From JAUIET01 sp045105115 (GTDB lineage: Bacteria > Pseudomonadota > Gammaproteobacteria > Pseudomonadales > JAUIET01), in the NCBI GenBank assembly GCA_045105115.1, contig JBGCDE010000165.1:1-42646 (forward strand): a stretch of 42,646 nucleotides of DNA, given 5' to 3'. Positions 21,860-31,319 of this stretch are shown here, in pieces. Positions within the stretch are counted from its first letter, which is position 1, and each line of letters opens with the position of its first letter. Below the pieces are notes generated by a model. The model saw only the letters and a program-made list of their open reading frames with translations. It was not told the DNA's origin and searched no databases. Position numbers and translations under genes: made by a program.

Positions 21860-24736
21860 ATGAATAGCCCAGAGCCTGCAACACCGGTCTTAAAAGCGTT
21901 TGACGAAGCGTTTTCCAGCCGCCATATAGGTCCCTCTTCGAACGAGCAAGCGGCAATGTTGAACGCTCTTGGTTTTGCTTCATTACATGATCTTATGGAT
22001 CACATCGTGCCGCCGTCGATACGCAGTGAGCACGCTTTGGATTTACCTGACTCGCTGACTGAAGAGGCAGCGCTTCGTAAGTTAAAGGGCTATGCACAAC
22101 AAAATACAGTTATGCATTCGCTGATTGGTCAGGGCTATTACAACTGTCACACACCCGGCGTTATTCTAAGAAACGTACTTGAGAACCCAGCTTGGTATAC
22201 CTCCTACACACCTTATCAGCCAGAAATATCACAGGGCCGACTTGAGGCCCTACTCAATTTCCAAACCATGGTCTGCGACTTAACAGGCATGGGTATTTCC
22301 AACGCCTCTCTGCTGGATGAAGCTACAGCAGCCGCTGAAGCAATGACGCTTGCAAAGCGGGTCAGCAAAAGTAAGAGTTCGCAGTTCTTCATAGACCACC
22401 AATGCCTGCCGCAAACAATTGCTGTTTTGCAAACCCGCGCCGAGCATCTTGGTATTGACCTCGTGATAGGTAATCCAGACACAGACAGCCTGGACCAGGA
22501 GTTCTTTGGCGTACTGCTGCAATACCCGGGTGTGGATGGCGCAATCAGGTCGTTCAAAAACTGCATCACTGCAGCCCATAACCAAAAAGCCGTTGTTGTT
22601 ATGGCGGCCGATATTTTGAGTTTGACCTTGCTTAAATCGCCGGCTGAGCTCGGCGCAGACATCGCGGTGGGAAATACACAACGTTTTGGTGTGCCGCTAG
22701 GCTTTGGCGGTCCACACGCAGCCTATATGGCCTGCGATGAAAAATACAAACGTTCACTGCCGGGTCGTATTGTGGGTGTGTCGGTAGACCAGCATGGTAA
22801 CAAAGCCTATCGCCTTGCCTTGCAAACCCGAGAACAGCATATACGCCGCGAAAAAGCGACCAGCAACATCTGTACTGCACAAGCTTTACTGGCCATCATG
22901 GCGTCTTGTTTCGCTGTTTACCACGGTGCTGATGGCCTACGTCGGATTGCTCAGCGCACACATTATCTTACCCAGGTACTGCACGCCGGTTTCGGCGATG
23001 CCATAAGCCGTACAAGTTCTGAACCCTTTTTCGATACGCTTAGTGTGAGCTGCAAAGACAATACGCTTGCAATTCATGAGCGCGCCATCGAGCTTGGTAT
23101 TAATCTGCGTCACATTGATGAGAACACAATTGGCGTTTCGCTGGATGAAACCTGCGGCGCCGAGCAAGTAGAGGCGGTATGGCAAGCGTTTGGCATTAGT
23201 GGCTTAAGCTTTGCCACAGTGGCTGAGTCGGTCACTCACGCATTGCCGGAAGACTGTCTGCGCAGTGACGACATACTGACCCATCCGGTGTTCAGTCAGC
23301 ATCAAACCGAAACTGAAATGTTGCGCTATTTACGCGCCCTTGCCGACAAAGACATCGCTCTGGACCGCGCTATGATCCCACTCGGCTCTTGCACAATGAA
23401 GTTGAATGCCAGTAGCGAAATGTTTCCAATCAGCTGGCCGGAGTTTGCGAGCATTCATCCCTTCGCACCGGCTGAGCAAACACTTGGCTATCGCCATATG
23501 ATTGAAGAGCTTGAACAGCAACTTTGCGCGGTGACCGGTTACGACGCGGTATCACTGCAGCCTAACGCCGGTTCCCAGGGTGAATACGCGGGTTTGTTAG
23601 CCATCAAGGCCTATCACCAGAGCAACGGGGAACCGCAACGATCGGTATGTCTTATTCCGGGTTCCGCCCACGGTACCAACCCTGCGTCAGCACAGATGTG
23701 CGGCATGAGTATTCAGGTTGTGAAATGTGATGAGCAAGGTAATGTTGACCTCGAAGACTTGAAAGAAAAAGCGCAGGCGAATTCAAATACTCTAGCGGCC
23801 ATTATGATCACCTATCCGTCTACCCACGGTGTGTTCGAAGCTCATGTGCGTGAAGTGTGCGAGGTTGTTCACCAGTATGGTGGGCAGGTTTATATCGACG
23901 GCGCTAATCTCAACGCGATGGTTGGTTTGTGTTATCCGGGTGAATTTGGCGGCGACGTTTCGCATCTGAACTTGCACAAAACATTTTGCATACCGCATGG
24001 CGGTGGTGGTCCTGGAGTTGGTCCGGTAGCGGTACGTTCGCACCTGGCACCTCATTTACCCGGCCACTCCGATTTACCAGAAGACTATTCGAACATTGGC
24101 CCGGTCTCTGCCGCTGCCTGGGGTAGCGCCGGCATTCTTCCGATCAGCTGGATGTATGTCACGATGATGGGGGCAACTGGCTTACGCCAAGCTACAGAAG
24201 TAGCCATGCTCAGTGCAAACTATATTGCCAAACGCTTGCACGAACACTACCCGATACTTTACGTTGGCGAGCATGGTCTGGTTGCGCATGAGTGCATTCT
24301 TGATCTGCGTCCGCTGAAAGAACATTCGGGGGTTGACGTTGAAGACGTCGCAAAGCGTTTGATCGACTATGGGTTTCACGCACCTACCATGTCATTTCCA
24401 GTGGCGGGCACGCTTATGGTTGAGCCTACCGAAAGCGAATCTTTAGCCGAGCTGGATCGTTTCTGCGATGCGATGATCAGCATTCGTGAGGAAATTCGCG
24501 CTATCGAGAATGACCAGGCTGACGCAAGCGATAACGTGCTAATGAATGCACCACACAGTGCCGAGCATTTACTGAGTACAGATTGGCAACACCCCTACAC
24601 TCGCGAACAGGCCGCTTATCCTTTAGACTCGCTGCGCACCAACAAGTATTTTTCACCCGTTGGCCGTGTAGACAATGTATTCGGAGATCGTAATCTGGTC
24701 TGCAGTTGTCCACCGATTAGCGATTATCAGGATTAG
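21860..24736 (+). CDS. gcvP: Glycine dehydrogenase (decarboxylating), P protein
   Basis: A full-length 958-residue P protein of the homodimeric type. It decarboxylates glycine with PLP and passes the aminomethyl group to lipoyl-H protein. The PLP lysine is K707 in LNLHKTFCIPHGGGGPG. The N-terminal half starts with RHIGPS, as usual, and holds the degenerate copy of the fold. The C-terminal half begins near the SCTMKLNA block. An AGGA ribosome site precedes the ATG. It lies between gcvT and avtA with only 6 bases to avtA. The gene looks intact; H protein must come from elsewhere in the genome. Confidence 0.97.
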   Translation: MNSPEPATPVLKAFDEAFSSRHIGPSSNEQAAMLNALGFASLHDLMDHIVPPSIRSEHALDLPDSLTEEAALRKLKGYAQQNTVMHSLIGQGYYNCHTPGVILRNVLENPAWYTSYTPYQPEISQGRLEALLNFQTMVCDLTGMGISNASLLDEATAAAEAMTLAKRVSKSKSSQFFIDHQCLPQTIAVLQTRAEHLGIDLVIGNPDTDSLDQEFFGVLLQYPGVDGAIRSFKNCITAAHNQKAVVVMAADILSLTLLKSPAELGADIAVGNTQRFGVPLGFGGPHAAYMACDEKYKRSLPGRIVGVSVDQHGNKAYRLALQTREQHIRREKATSNICTAQALLAIMASCFAVYHGADGLRRIAQRTHYLTQVLHAGFGDAISRTSSEPFFDTLSVSCKDNTLAIHERAIELGINLRHIDENTIGVSLDETCGAEQVEAVWQAFGISGLSFATVAESVTHALPEDCLRSDDILTHPVFSQHQTETEMLRYLRALADKDIALDRAMIPLGSCTMKLNASSEMFPISWPEFASIHPFAPAEQTLGYRHMIEELEQQLCAVTGYDAVSLQPNAGSQGEYAGLLAIKAYHQSNGEPQRSVCLIPGSAHGTNPASAQMCGMSIQVVKCDEQGNVDLEDLKEKAQANSNTLAAIMITYPSTHGVFEAHVREVCEVVHQYGGQVYIDGANLNAMVGLCYPGEFGGDVSHLNLHKTFCIPHGGGGPGVGPVAVRSHLAPHLPGHSDLPEDYSNIGPVSAAAWGSAGILPISWMYVTMMGATGLRQATEVAMLSANYIAKRLHEHYPILYVGEHGLVAHECILDLRPLKEHSGVDVEDVAKRLIDYGFHAPTMSFPVAGTLMVEPTESESLAELDRFCDAMISIREEIRAIENDQADASDNVLMNAPHSAEHLLSTDWQHPYTREQAAYPLDSLRTNKYFSPVGRVDNVFGDRNLVCSCPPISDYQD

Positions 24737-24742
24737 TAGTAA

Positions 24743-25999
24743 GTGAAACTCTCAGCGTTCGGCGAGAAATTCGCCGCGACCTCTGGCATCGTTGCGTTGA
24801 TGGATGATTTGGGTGTAGCACTCAATGAAAATCCGGATGCTATTTTCATGGGCGGCGGAAATCCTGCGCGAATTCCAGCGGTAGAAGAACGCTATCACCA
24901 AACACTTCAGGAAATTCTGGATGACCCGGAGCTTCGCCACAACATGCTGGGTATTTACCAAAGCCCACAAGGTGATCTGGAATTTCGCAACGAAATCGCA
25001 CAATACCTGAATTCACAATTTGACTGGCCGTTGTCGGCGCGCAATATTTCGGTCTGCAATGGCAGCCAATCGGCGTTTTTTCTCATTTTCAATATGTTGG
25101 CAGGCACCATGCCGGATGGCCGTCAGCATCATATCCATTTGCCATTGGCACCTGAGTATTTGGGTTACGCAGATTCAGGGCTCAGTCACGATTTTTTCCG
25201 TGCCACCAAACCCCGCATTGAATTGCTTGATGGGCACCTGTTTAAGTACCACATCGATTTTGAGCGGCTGGCCGTCGATGACAGTACGGCGGCGCTGTGC
25301 GTATCGCGGCCAACCAATCCAACCGGCAACGTACTCACTGATAATGAAATTGCCAGGTTAGACGCAATCGCTCAGCAGCATGACATTCCCTTGATCATTG
25401 ATGGCGCCTACGGCCTGCCCTTCCCAAATATTCTATTCAATGAGGCAACACCACACTGGAACGAAAATACGATTCTGCTGCTCAGTCTTTCGAAGTTGGG
25501 GTTACCGGGTGCACGGACTGGAATCATTGTGGCCAGCGAAGAGTTTTCGCGTGCGCTAAGCAACGCCAATACCATATCAAGCCTTGCTTGCGGCACCTTA
25601 GGCCCTGCTATTGGTAAACGCTTGTTGGCGAACAGCGCTCTTGATCCACTGTGCAAGGAACACATTCAACCCTTCTACGCGGAACGTGCGGAGCGCTATG
25701 TTGATCTATTTAGGGGCTTAATGAATCCTGACTTGCCCTATCGTGTGCACAAGCCTGAGGGCGCGTTCTTTTTGTGGTTATGGTTAGACCAACTGCCCAT
25801 ATCCTCACACGAGCTTTACCAACGCCTGAAAGAACGCAACGTATTAGTTGTTCCTGGCGAGCCATTCTTCGTTGGGCTTGATTCCAACTGGCCTCACGCC
25901 AGCCAATGTCTTCGAATCTCTTACGCGCAAGACGAAGACAGCGTACGTAGAGGGTTTGAAATTATCTCTGCCGAGGTTGAACGCGCGTACACCCTTTGA
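24743..25999 (+). CDS. avtA: Valine-pyruvate aminotransferase
   Basis: A 418-residue class I PLP aminotransferase that aligns along its whole length with E. coli AvtA. Shared segments are FMGGGNPARIP, CNGSQSAFFLIFN, LAPEYLGYADSGL, SRPTNPTGNV, the PLP lysine in SLSKLGLPGARTG and KPEGAFFLWLW near the end. It interconverts valine and 2-oxoisovalerate with pyruvate and alanine. A GTG start at 24743, six bases after gcvP, is used because the family N-terminus begins here (KLSAFGEKFA). Linkage to glycine cleavage is unusual. It may reflect shared control of amino-acid nitrogen, which is inference. Confidence 0.94.
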   Translation: MKLSAFGEKFAATSGIVALMDDLGVALNENPDAIFMGGGNPARIPAVEERYHQTLQEILDDPELRHNMLGIYQSPQGDLEFRNEIAQYLNSQFDWPLSARNISVCNGSQSAFFLIFNMLAGTMPDGRQHHIHLPLAPEYLGYADSGLSHDFFRATKPRIELLDGHLFKYHIDFERLAVDDSTAALCVSRPTNPTGNVLTDNEIARLDAIAQQHDIPLIIDGAYGLPFPNILFNEATPHWNENTILLLSLSKLGLPGARTGIIVASEEFSRALSNANTISSLACGTLGPAIGKRLLANSALDPLCKEHIQPFYAERAERYVDLFRGLMNPDLPYRVHKPEGAFFLWLWLDQLPISSHELYQRLKERNVLVVPGEPFFVGLDSNWPHASQCLRISYAQDEDSVRRGFEIISAEVERAYTL

Positions 26000-26055
26000 G
26001 CTTTCTTAAACAAAAATAATGCACTGAAACGACCACCGCTTTGTATAGTGGTGTC

Positions 26056-26991
26056 ATGAGCATACTCAAAACACCGTCGGCGCAGTTCGCCAATCTACCG
26101 GGCTTTCCTTATCAGCCGAATTACCTTGAGATTCCCGACCAGGAATACGGTTCACTGGCAATGCATTACGTTGATGAAGGACCAAAACAGGCACCTGTTG
26201 TTCTGATGCTGCACGGCGAACCCAGCTGGAGTTTCGCATGGCGCGACGTAATTGACGCGGTTACCGCAGCTGGTTTTCGAGCCATTGCACCTGATCATAT
26301 TGGTTTCGGTCGCTCAGATAAGTTGGCCCAACGTAATCACTACAGCTATGCCCGATTTATTGACTGGATGGACTATTTTGTCACCGCACTTGAGTTAGAG
26401 AATATTACGCTGGCCTGCCAGGATTGGGGCGGGCCAATTGGGCTTTCAACGCTGGCTAGACACCCAGAACGCTTCAATGCCGTTGTTGCCGCCAATACGC
26501 TGTTACCAAACAATGAGGAGCCGCCTCTTGGTGTTGCCGACTGGCCAGGAGACATTGTTGCCAACTGGATCAATACAGTTGCTGAGCTTGATGACTTGCC
26601 GGTAGCCGACATTGTTGGCGGTGTCTGCAGTACTCCACTTTCCAATGAAGTGAAAGCCGCGTACGACGCGCCGTTTCCAACGCCTGAATACAAAGCTGCT
26701 GTGTTGGCCTTTCCTGCGCTGATTCCCATAGACCACAAGCTCTCAGGCTCGGCAGAAAATCGCTTGGTCTGGGAATTACTCGAACAGTGGACCAAACCGT
26801 TCGTCACCGCCTTCAGCGATGGCGACCCGAGTACCGCCGCGTGGGCGAAGGTCTTTCAGTCTCGAATTCCAGGTGCTAGCAATGACTTGCACCGTACTAT
26901 CAGAAACGCCGGGCATTTTGTGCAAGAAGAACAAGGTGCAGCACTTGCTGAAGTGATTATTGCCGCCACTCAAAAAGGAAACGCTCCATGA
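26056..26991 (+). CDS. Haloalkane dehalogenase-like alpha/beta hydrolase (HLD-I type)
   Basis: A 311-residue alpha/beta hydrolase of the haloalkane dehalogenase group. It has HGEPSWS (H53-S59), the oxyanion and halide-site region, and a nucleophile elbow in which Asp replaces Ser: CQDWGG with D123 and the halide-binding W124. The C-terminal catalytic His lies in AGHFVQEEQG. The ATG at 26056 is chosen over a TTG at 26041. The sequence fits the HLD-I subfamily (DhlA/DpcA-like). It should hydrolyse a carbon-halogen bond to alcohol and halide, although related Asp-nucleophile enzymes can be epoxide hydrolases. Its stop overlaps the sulfotransferase start by four bases, so the two are coupled. Confidence 0.9.
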   Translation: MSILKTPSAQFANLPGFPYQPNYLEIPDQEYGSLAMHYVDEGPKQAPVVLMLHGEPSWSFAWRDVIDAVTAAGFRAIAPDHIGFGRSDKLAQRNHYSYARFIDWMDYFVTALELENITLACQDWGGPIGLSTLARHPERFNAVVAANTLLPNNEEPPLGVADWPGDIVANWINTVAELDDLPVADIVGGVCSTPLSNEVKAAYDAPFPTPEYKAAVLAFPALIPIDHKLSGSAENRLVWELLEQWTKPFVTAFSDGDPSTAAWAKVFQSRIPGASNDLHRTIRNAGHFVQEEQGAALAEVIIAATQKGNAP

Positions 26992-28235
26992 GCCAAGCCG
27001 AAACGCCAATGCCCTTAGCAATAAGAACAATGAACCGGGTGGGCCAACTGTTGGATGGCGTAGGAATATCGCCGGTTAAGCTCAATGGCGATGATTTGCT
27101 AAAAAAAGCCAGGAAGGAAACTGGGCTTAATGACTTTGGTGATGATTCGTTTCTTGAGCCGATGGCCCTGCTTTTGAACTCGCTCAGGAAAGAAGCTCAG
27201 CTAAATATGATGGGTCGCATAATCGCCAAGAACGACGTTTTGCGTTTACTCAAAACCCGTCTGCAGATTATTGACACACTGAAGCGACACCCGGAAATAT
27301 TGGAGCAGGAAATAGCACCGCCATTAATCGTCATTGGGCCGCCCCGCACCGGCACCACGGTGTTTCATGACTTGCTCGCTTGTGACCACGACAATCGCGT
27401 GCCATTAAGCTGGGAAACATCACGTCCTTGTCCTCCGCCGGAAGCCGCTAGCTATCTAACCGACCCGCGTATTGCGGAAAATCAAGCCGAGCTGGATCAA
27501 GTAGACAAGCTGGTTCCCGATTTCAAGAAGATGCACCCAATGGGTGCCGAGCGTGCTCAAGAGTGTGTGGCGTTTACTTCGCTTCAATTCACATCAATGA
27601 TTTTTGATGTGCAATATCGGGTTCCAACTTACGAAGAATGGACTAACACGGCAGACGTTACCGATATGTTCAAGTTCCATCGCCAATTTCTACAACTGTT
27701 GCAATGGAAACATCCGGGTAAACGTTGGGCGTTAAAGTCGCCACAGCATTTATGGCACCTTGAAGCCTTGCTTAAGGAATACCCAGACGCCTGCATCGTT
27801 CAAACTCACAGAGACCCGGTAAGAGTATTGGTGTCAGTTGCCAGCCTGATAGCAACACTTCGACGTCTTGGGTCTGACCAGATCGACCTGAGTGATATTG
27901 CTGCACATTACGCAGGCTGGCTGGCAAACGCCTTCGAGCACACAATTTCAGTAAGAGAGAGTGGCCTGCTGCCGGATAAGCAAGTTATTGATATTCACTT
28001 CAATGAGTTTGTGAAAGACCAGGTGGGTTGCGTACAACGCGCCTATCAACATTTCGGCCTGGACCTCAAACCTGAAATCGCGGCTTCCATGCAATCGTTT
28101 ATTGATGACAATCCGGCTGACAAGCACGGCAAACACTTGTATCAATTTTCTGACACTGGTTTAGATCTTGATGAAGTACGCCAAGGATTTCAGGCGTATG
28201 AAGATTATTTTTCGATTAAGCGCGAAGTAAGCTAA
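26988..28235 (+). CDS. Sulfotransferase family protein
   Basis: A 415-residue PAPS-dependent sulfotransferase of the Sulfotransfer_3 type. The 5'-phosphosulfate loop is PPRTGTT (residues 118-124), and a 3'-phosphate site is suggested by THRDPVR. An N-terminal helical extension carries ARKETGLNDFGDD, which the paralogue at 40579-41799 shares as ARVATGLDDFGDD. The ATG overlaps the dehalogenase stop (ATGA) and has an AGGA site. The acceptor, probably a hydroxyl group on a small molecule or lipid, is not known. Sequential action (the hydrolase makes an alcohol that is then sulfated) is an attractive but untested idea. Confidence 0.9.
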   Translation: MSQAETPMPLAIRTMNRVGQLLDGVGISPVKLNGDDLLKKARKETGLNDFGDDSFLEPMALLLNSLRKEAQLNMMGRIIAKNDVLRLLKTRLQIIDTLKRHPEILEQEIAPPLIVIGPPRTGTTVFHDLLACDHDNRVPLSWETSRPCPPPEAASYLTDPRIAENQAELDQVDKLVPDFKKMHPMGAERAQECVAFTSLQFTSMIFDVQYRVPTYEEWTNTADVTDMFKFHRQFLQLLQWKHPGKRWALKSPQHLWHLEALLKEYPDACIVQTHRDPVRVLVSVASLIATLRRLGSDQIDLSDIAAHYAGWLANAFEHTISVRESGLLPDKQVIDIHFNEFVKDQVGCVQRAYQHFGLDLKPEIAASMQSFIDDNPADKHGKHLYQFSDTGLDLDEVRQGFQAYEDYFSIKREVS

Positions 28236-28266
28236 GGTAGCAATTTCGAAGCTCTCCATAGGCGTA

Positions 28267-28596
28267 TCAAACCAACACCCAGGTTTCAGGTAATACACGG
28301 TCTTCGATCAAAGCCAGTTGAATTTTTGCGGCCAGATTACACAAGCCTGAATCTTCACGCGCACCCTCTCGATGCTTGGCGTACATCAGACGGGAATCAA
28401 TGCAAATTTTAAGTTTTGTAAACCCAATAGTTGGTTTCACGTAATAGCTGATGTAACGGCAATCGCGACAATAGACTGTCATTTGCCGCCGACCGTTTCT
28501 GTCGGCAGATCCATACGCTAGTAGCAGGCGGCTGAACTCATCTCTCAGGTCTTCAAGCTTGCGTTTTGTTCCGCAATTCGCGCACTTAACTTTCAT
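28267..28596 (-). CDS. Small zinc-ribbon protein of unknown function
   Basis: A 109-residue protein with two CxxC pairs (C5/C8 and C43/C46) that should bind one zinc. Between them is a charged helix, and after them a region with no motif I recognise. The ATG at 28596 has a GGAGAGA ribosome site; a TTG at 28614 is an alternative. It converges on the sulfotransferase gene with a 31-base gap and lies downstream of the ABC transporter operon in the same direction, about 230 bases away. I do not assign a function. Confidence 0.65.
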   Translation of the reverse strand: MKVKCANCGTKRKLEDLRDEFSRLLLAYGSADRNGRRQMTVYCRDCRYISYYVKPTIGFTKLKICIDSRLMYAKHREGAREDSGLCNLAAKIQLALIEDRVLPETWVLV

Positions 28597-28687
28597 CCAA
28601 CTGTCTCTCTCCAAATCATGGTGGCCATTCTAAAACTTCGTGATGAAAGTCTCATTAGACAGGCGGACTGTTTCGCATTAATGGGCG

Positions 28688-28713
28688 AAAACTGCGATGA
28701 CCATCACAGTTTT
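28688..28713 (-). terminator. Hairpin, probable terminator of the ABC transporter operon
   Basis: AAAACTG (28688-28694) pairs with CAGTTTT (28707-28713). Inner GATG/CATC pairing extends the stem after one mismatch. On the minus strand the stem ends in a short run of four T. It lies about 115 bases behind the ATPase stop codon. A five-T run on the plus side would make it work in that direction too. Confidence 0.45.
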
Positions 28714-28827
28714 TAGCTGCACAGATCTCTGATCAGAAACAGACGGTCGAATTTAATGAATGAATGGAAGAGTTACAACGACTTATATTAACAAAGGTAA
28801 AACCTTCCGACAGATAAGCGGTGGTTT

Positions 28828-30420
28828 TTAGAGTACCGGCGCGCTTGCCAGTAATTGCTGAGTATATTCAGTAGCTGGGTTTCGCCACACTTCTTCCACG
28901 GAACCAGTTTCAACAATACTGGCCTGGCGCATAACAAGCACGCGGTCGCAGAGATAACGAACTACCGACAGATCGTGCGAAATAAAAAGCATACTCAGAT
29001 TGCGTTTCGCTACCAACTCCAGAAGCAATTCCAATATTTGCTTTTGAACGGTCACATCAAGCGCAGAAACGGGCTCATCGGCCACAATGAATTCAGGTTC
29101 AGTGGCAAGCGCGCGCGCTATTGCGATTCGCTGGCGCTGGCCGCCAGAAAACTCATGAGGATACTTGCTGACAAAACGTCGCTCCAGGCCCACATCATCC
29201 ATCAAGGCCAATATCGCTTTATGCACGGTCTGTCGACGTTCAACCCCGTGATACAACAAAGGCTCTGCCAATGTGTCATAAATAGTCATTCGCGGATTCA
29301 ATGACGCAAACGGATCCTGGAAGATCATTTGCATACGTTGTCTGTAGGGCATCAGCTGTTCGCGGCTTAACTCAAGCAATTCCTCGCCATCATAATCAAC
29401 AGATCCCGAATCCGGATTCACCAGCCGCAGAAGGCTGCGCCCCAAAGTCGACTTACCGGAACCCGATTCGCCGACTAAACCCAGTATTTCTCCGCGATAA
29501 AGCTCGAAGCTCACGTCATCAACGGCGGTCACTCGCGTTTCAGCGCGAGTGCTGTAATCAAGGAAACTGGTGCTAAGCGACTTTACTATCAGCAGGCTTT
29601 CAGCATTTTCTTGCTGGTTGGCTTTGCCTGGAATCTTGGCACCACGTGGTGTCGATGCTACCAAGGTTTGCGTATAGGCCTGTTGAGGTTGATGCAGCAC
29701 ACGATCGCCTGGCCCCTGCTCAACAATTTCGCCTTTGTTCATGACTAGCACATGGTCAGCCAGCTGGTTCACCACGGCCAGATCATGGCTGATAAAAATC
29801 ACCCCAATGTTACGGCGCGTCTGTAAATCGGCAATGAGCTTTAGTATTTGCGCCTGAATCGTAACATCAAGCGCGGTGGTGGGTTCATCAGCAATCAGCA
29901 ACTCGGGCTCGGTGATCAATGCCATGGCTATCATCACCCGCTGACGCATTCCTCCGGAAAATTCATGCGGGAAGCTCGCAAATTTTCTTTCAACATCTGC
30001 AATACCCACCTCTTCCAGCAATTGCAAGGCGCGTGCTCTAGCGTCAGACCGGCTGCATGAACGGTGGTATACCAGAGGCTCCAGCAGCTGTTCACCAATG
30101 GTCAGAAATGGATTCAGGCTGGTCATAGGGTCCTGAAAAATCATCGCAATCCGGTCGCCACGTACCTCGCGCTGCCTAGCGGCTGACATGCTCAGTAAAT
30201 CTTCACCTTTGAACAGTGCTGTGCCGCTGTCAATTCGACCCGGCGGTTGCGGCACCAAGCCCAGCAGGCTGTAACAACTGACTGACTTGCCGCTACCCGA
30301 CTCGCCTACAATCCCAAGTATCTGGCCTTGATCAACACAGTAACTGACATCTTTCACCGCTGTTTGAATCCCGTTTCGGGTCACAAAGCTGACACTTAAA
30401 TCTCTAACATCAAGTAACAC
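28828..30420 (-). CDS. Oligopeptide-type ABC transporter, fused double ATPase
   Basis: A 530-residue protein with two complete ABC ATPase domains in tandem, equivalent to a fusion of DppD and DppF, as in YejF. The first domain has Walker A GESGSGKS at residues 39-46, signature FSGGM at 154-158 and a Walker B ending LLIADEP. The second has GESGSGKS at 317-324, FSGGQ and FIVADEP. The start is a GTG at 30420, two bases behind the OppC-type permease stop. It powers the importer encoded by the three upstream genes. Peptide or other oligomeric substrate choice rests with the binding protein. Confidence 0.95.
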   Translation of the reverse strand: MLLDVRDLSVSFVTRNGIQTAVKDVSYCVDQGQILGIVGESGSGKSVSCYSLLGLVPQPPGRIDSGTALFKGEDLLSMSAARQREVRGDRIAMIFQDPMTSLNPFLTIGEQLLEPLVYHRSCSRSDARARALQLLEEVGIADVERKFASFPHEFSGGMRQRVMIAMALITEPELLIADEPTTALDVTIQAQILKLIADLQTRRNIGVIFISHDLAVVNQLADHVLVMNKGEIVEQGPGDRVLHQPQQAYTQTLVASTPRGAKIPGKANQQENAESLLIVKSLSTSFLDYSTRAETRVTAVDDVSFELYRGEILGLVGESGSGKSTLGRSLLRLVNPDSGSVDYDGEELLELSREQLMPYRQRMQMIFQDPFASLNPRMTIYDTLAEPLLYHGVERRQTVHKAILALMDDVGLERRFVSKYPHEFSGGQRQRIAIARALATEPEFIVADEPVSALDVTVQKQILELLLELVAKRNLSMLFISHDLSVVRYLCDRVLVMRQASIVETGSVEEVWRNPATEYTQQLLASAPVL

Positions 30421-30422
30421 GG

Positions 30423-31319
30423 CTAATCCTTAGCAACTCGGGGATCTAGCGCGTCACGCAGCCCATCGCCGAGAAAGTTCAGAGCAAACAACGTGGCGGC
30501 CAATGCCAGCCCTGGAAACACCAATAGCCATGGATACTCTTCCATGCTTTCAGCACCGTAGGAAATCAATAAGCCCCAGGACGATTGCGGTGGTTGAATG
30601 CCCAAGCCTAGAAAGCTCAGAAACGCTTCGAGTAACATTACCTGCGGGATGGTTAGCGTGGCGTACACAATCACGGGCCCCAGAGTGTTGGGCACAACAT
30701 GTCGCCACAGAATTCGCCAAACCGGCAAACCCATGGCAATGGCCGCCTCAATGTACTCTTGCTGGCGAATGCCCTGCACCTGACCGCGCACTATGCGCGC
30801 CATGGTTAGCCATTCAACCGCACCTATCGCCATAAACAAAAGCAGTACGCTGCGACCAAACACAACCATTAGCAAAATAATAAAAATAATAAAGGGCAGC
30901 GCGTACAGAATATCAACCAGGCGCATCATCACCATATCAACACGCCCTCCGAGATAACCCGCAACTGTGCCCCACAGCACACCTATAAACAAAGCTACAG
31001 CGGTAGCAATTAAACCCACCATCAATGAAACGCGGCCGCCATACAGAAGACGTGTAAGCAAATCACGACCAAAAACGTCTGTACCCAGCCAATGCGCCAG
31101 CGAGGGCGGCGTCGCACCTAATTCAAGGTTCTGCTGTTCATATCCATACGGTGCTAACCATGGCGTTAGCAAACACAATAAGATCAACACAATGAGGAAA
31201 ATTAAACTTCCGACCGCAATCCTGTTGCGTTTCAATCGTCGCCAAGCGTCAGACCATAGAGAACTGCCCTGTTCTTCTTTCGCGATAAGTTCTGCTGTCG
31301 ACTCCAACACTTTAGTCAT
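30423..31319 (-). CDS. Oligopeptide-type ABC transporter, OppC-like permease
   Basis: A 298-residue inner-membrane permease with an N-terminal cytoplasmic stretch, then about six hydrophobic segments. The characteristic LGTDVFGRDLLTRLLYGGRV block near residues 95-114 and an EAA loop around EYIEAAIAMGLP-x-WRIL are seen. It pairs with the OppB-type permease, whose stop codon overlaps this ATG by four bases. It is followed by the fused ATPase. Confidence 0.95.
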   Translation of the reverse strand: MTKVLESTAELIAKEEQGSSLWSDAWRRLKRNRIAVGSLIFLIVLILLCLLTPWLAPYGYEQQNLELGATPPSLAHWLGTDVFGRDLLTRLLYGGRVSLMVGLIATAVALFIGVLWGTVAGYLGGRVDMVMMRLVDILYALPFIIFIILLMVVFGRSVLLLFMAIGAVEWLTMARIVRGQVQGIRQQEYIEAAIAMGLPVWRILWRHVVPNTLGPVIVYATLTIPQVMLLEAFLSFLGLGIQPPQSSWGLLISYGAESMEEYPWLLVFPGLALAATLFALNFLGDGLRDALDPRVAKD

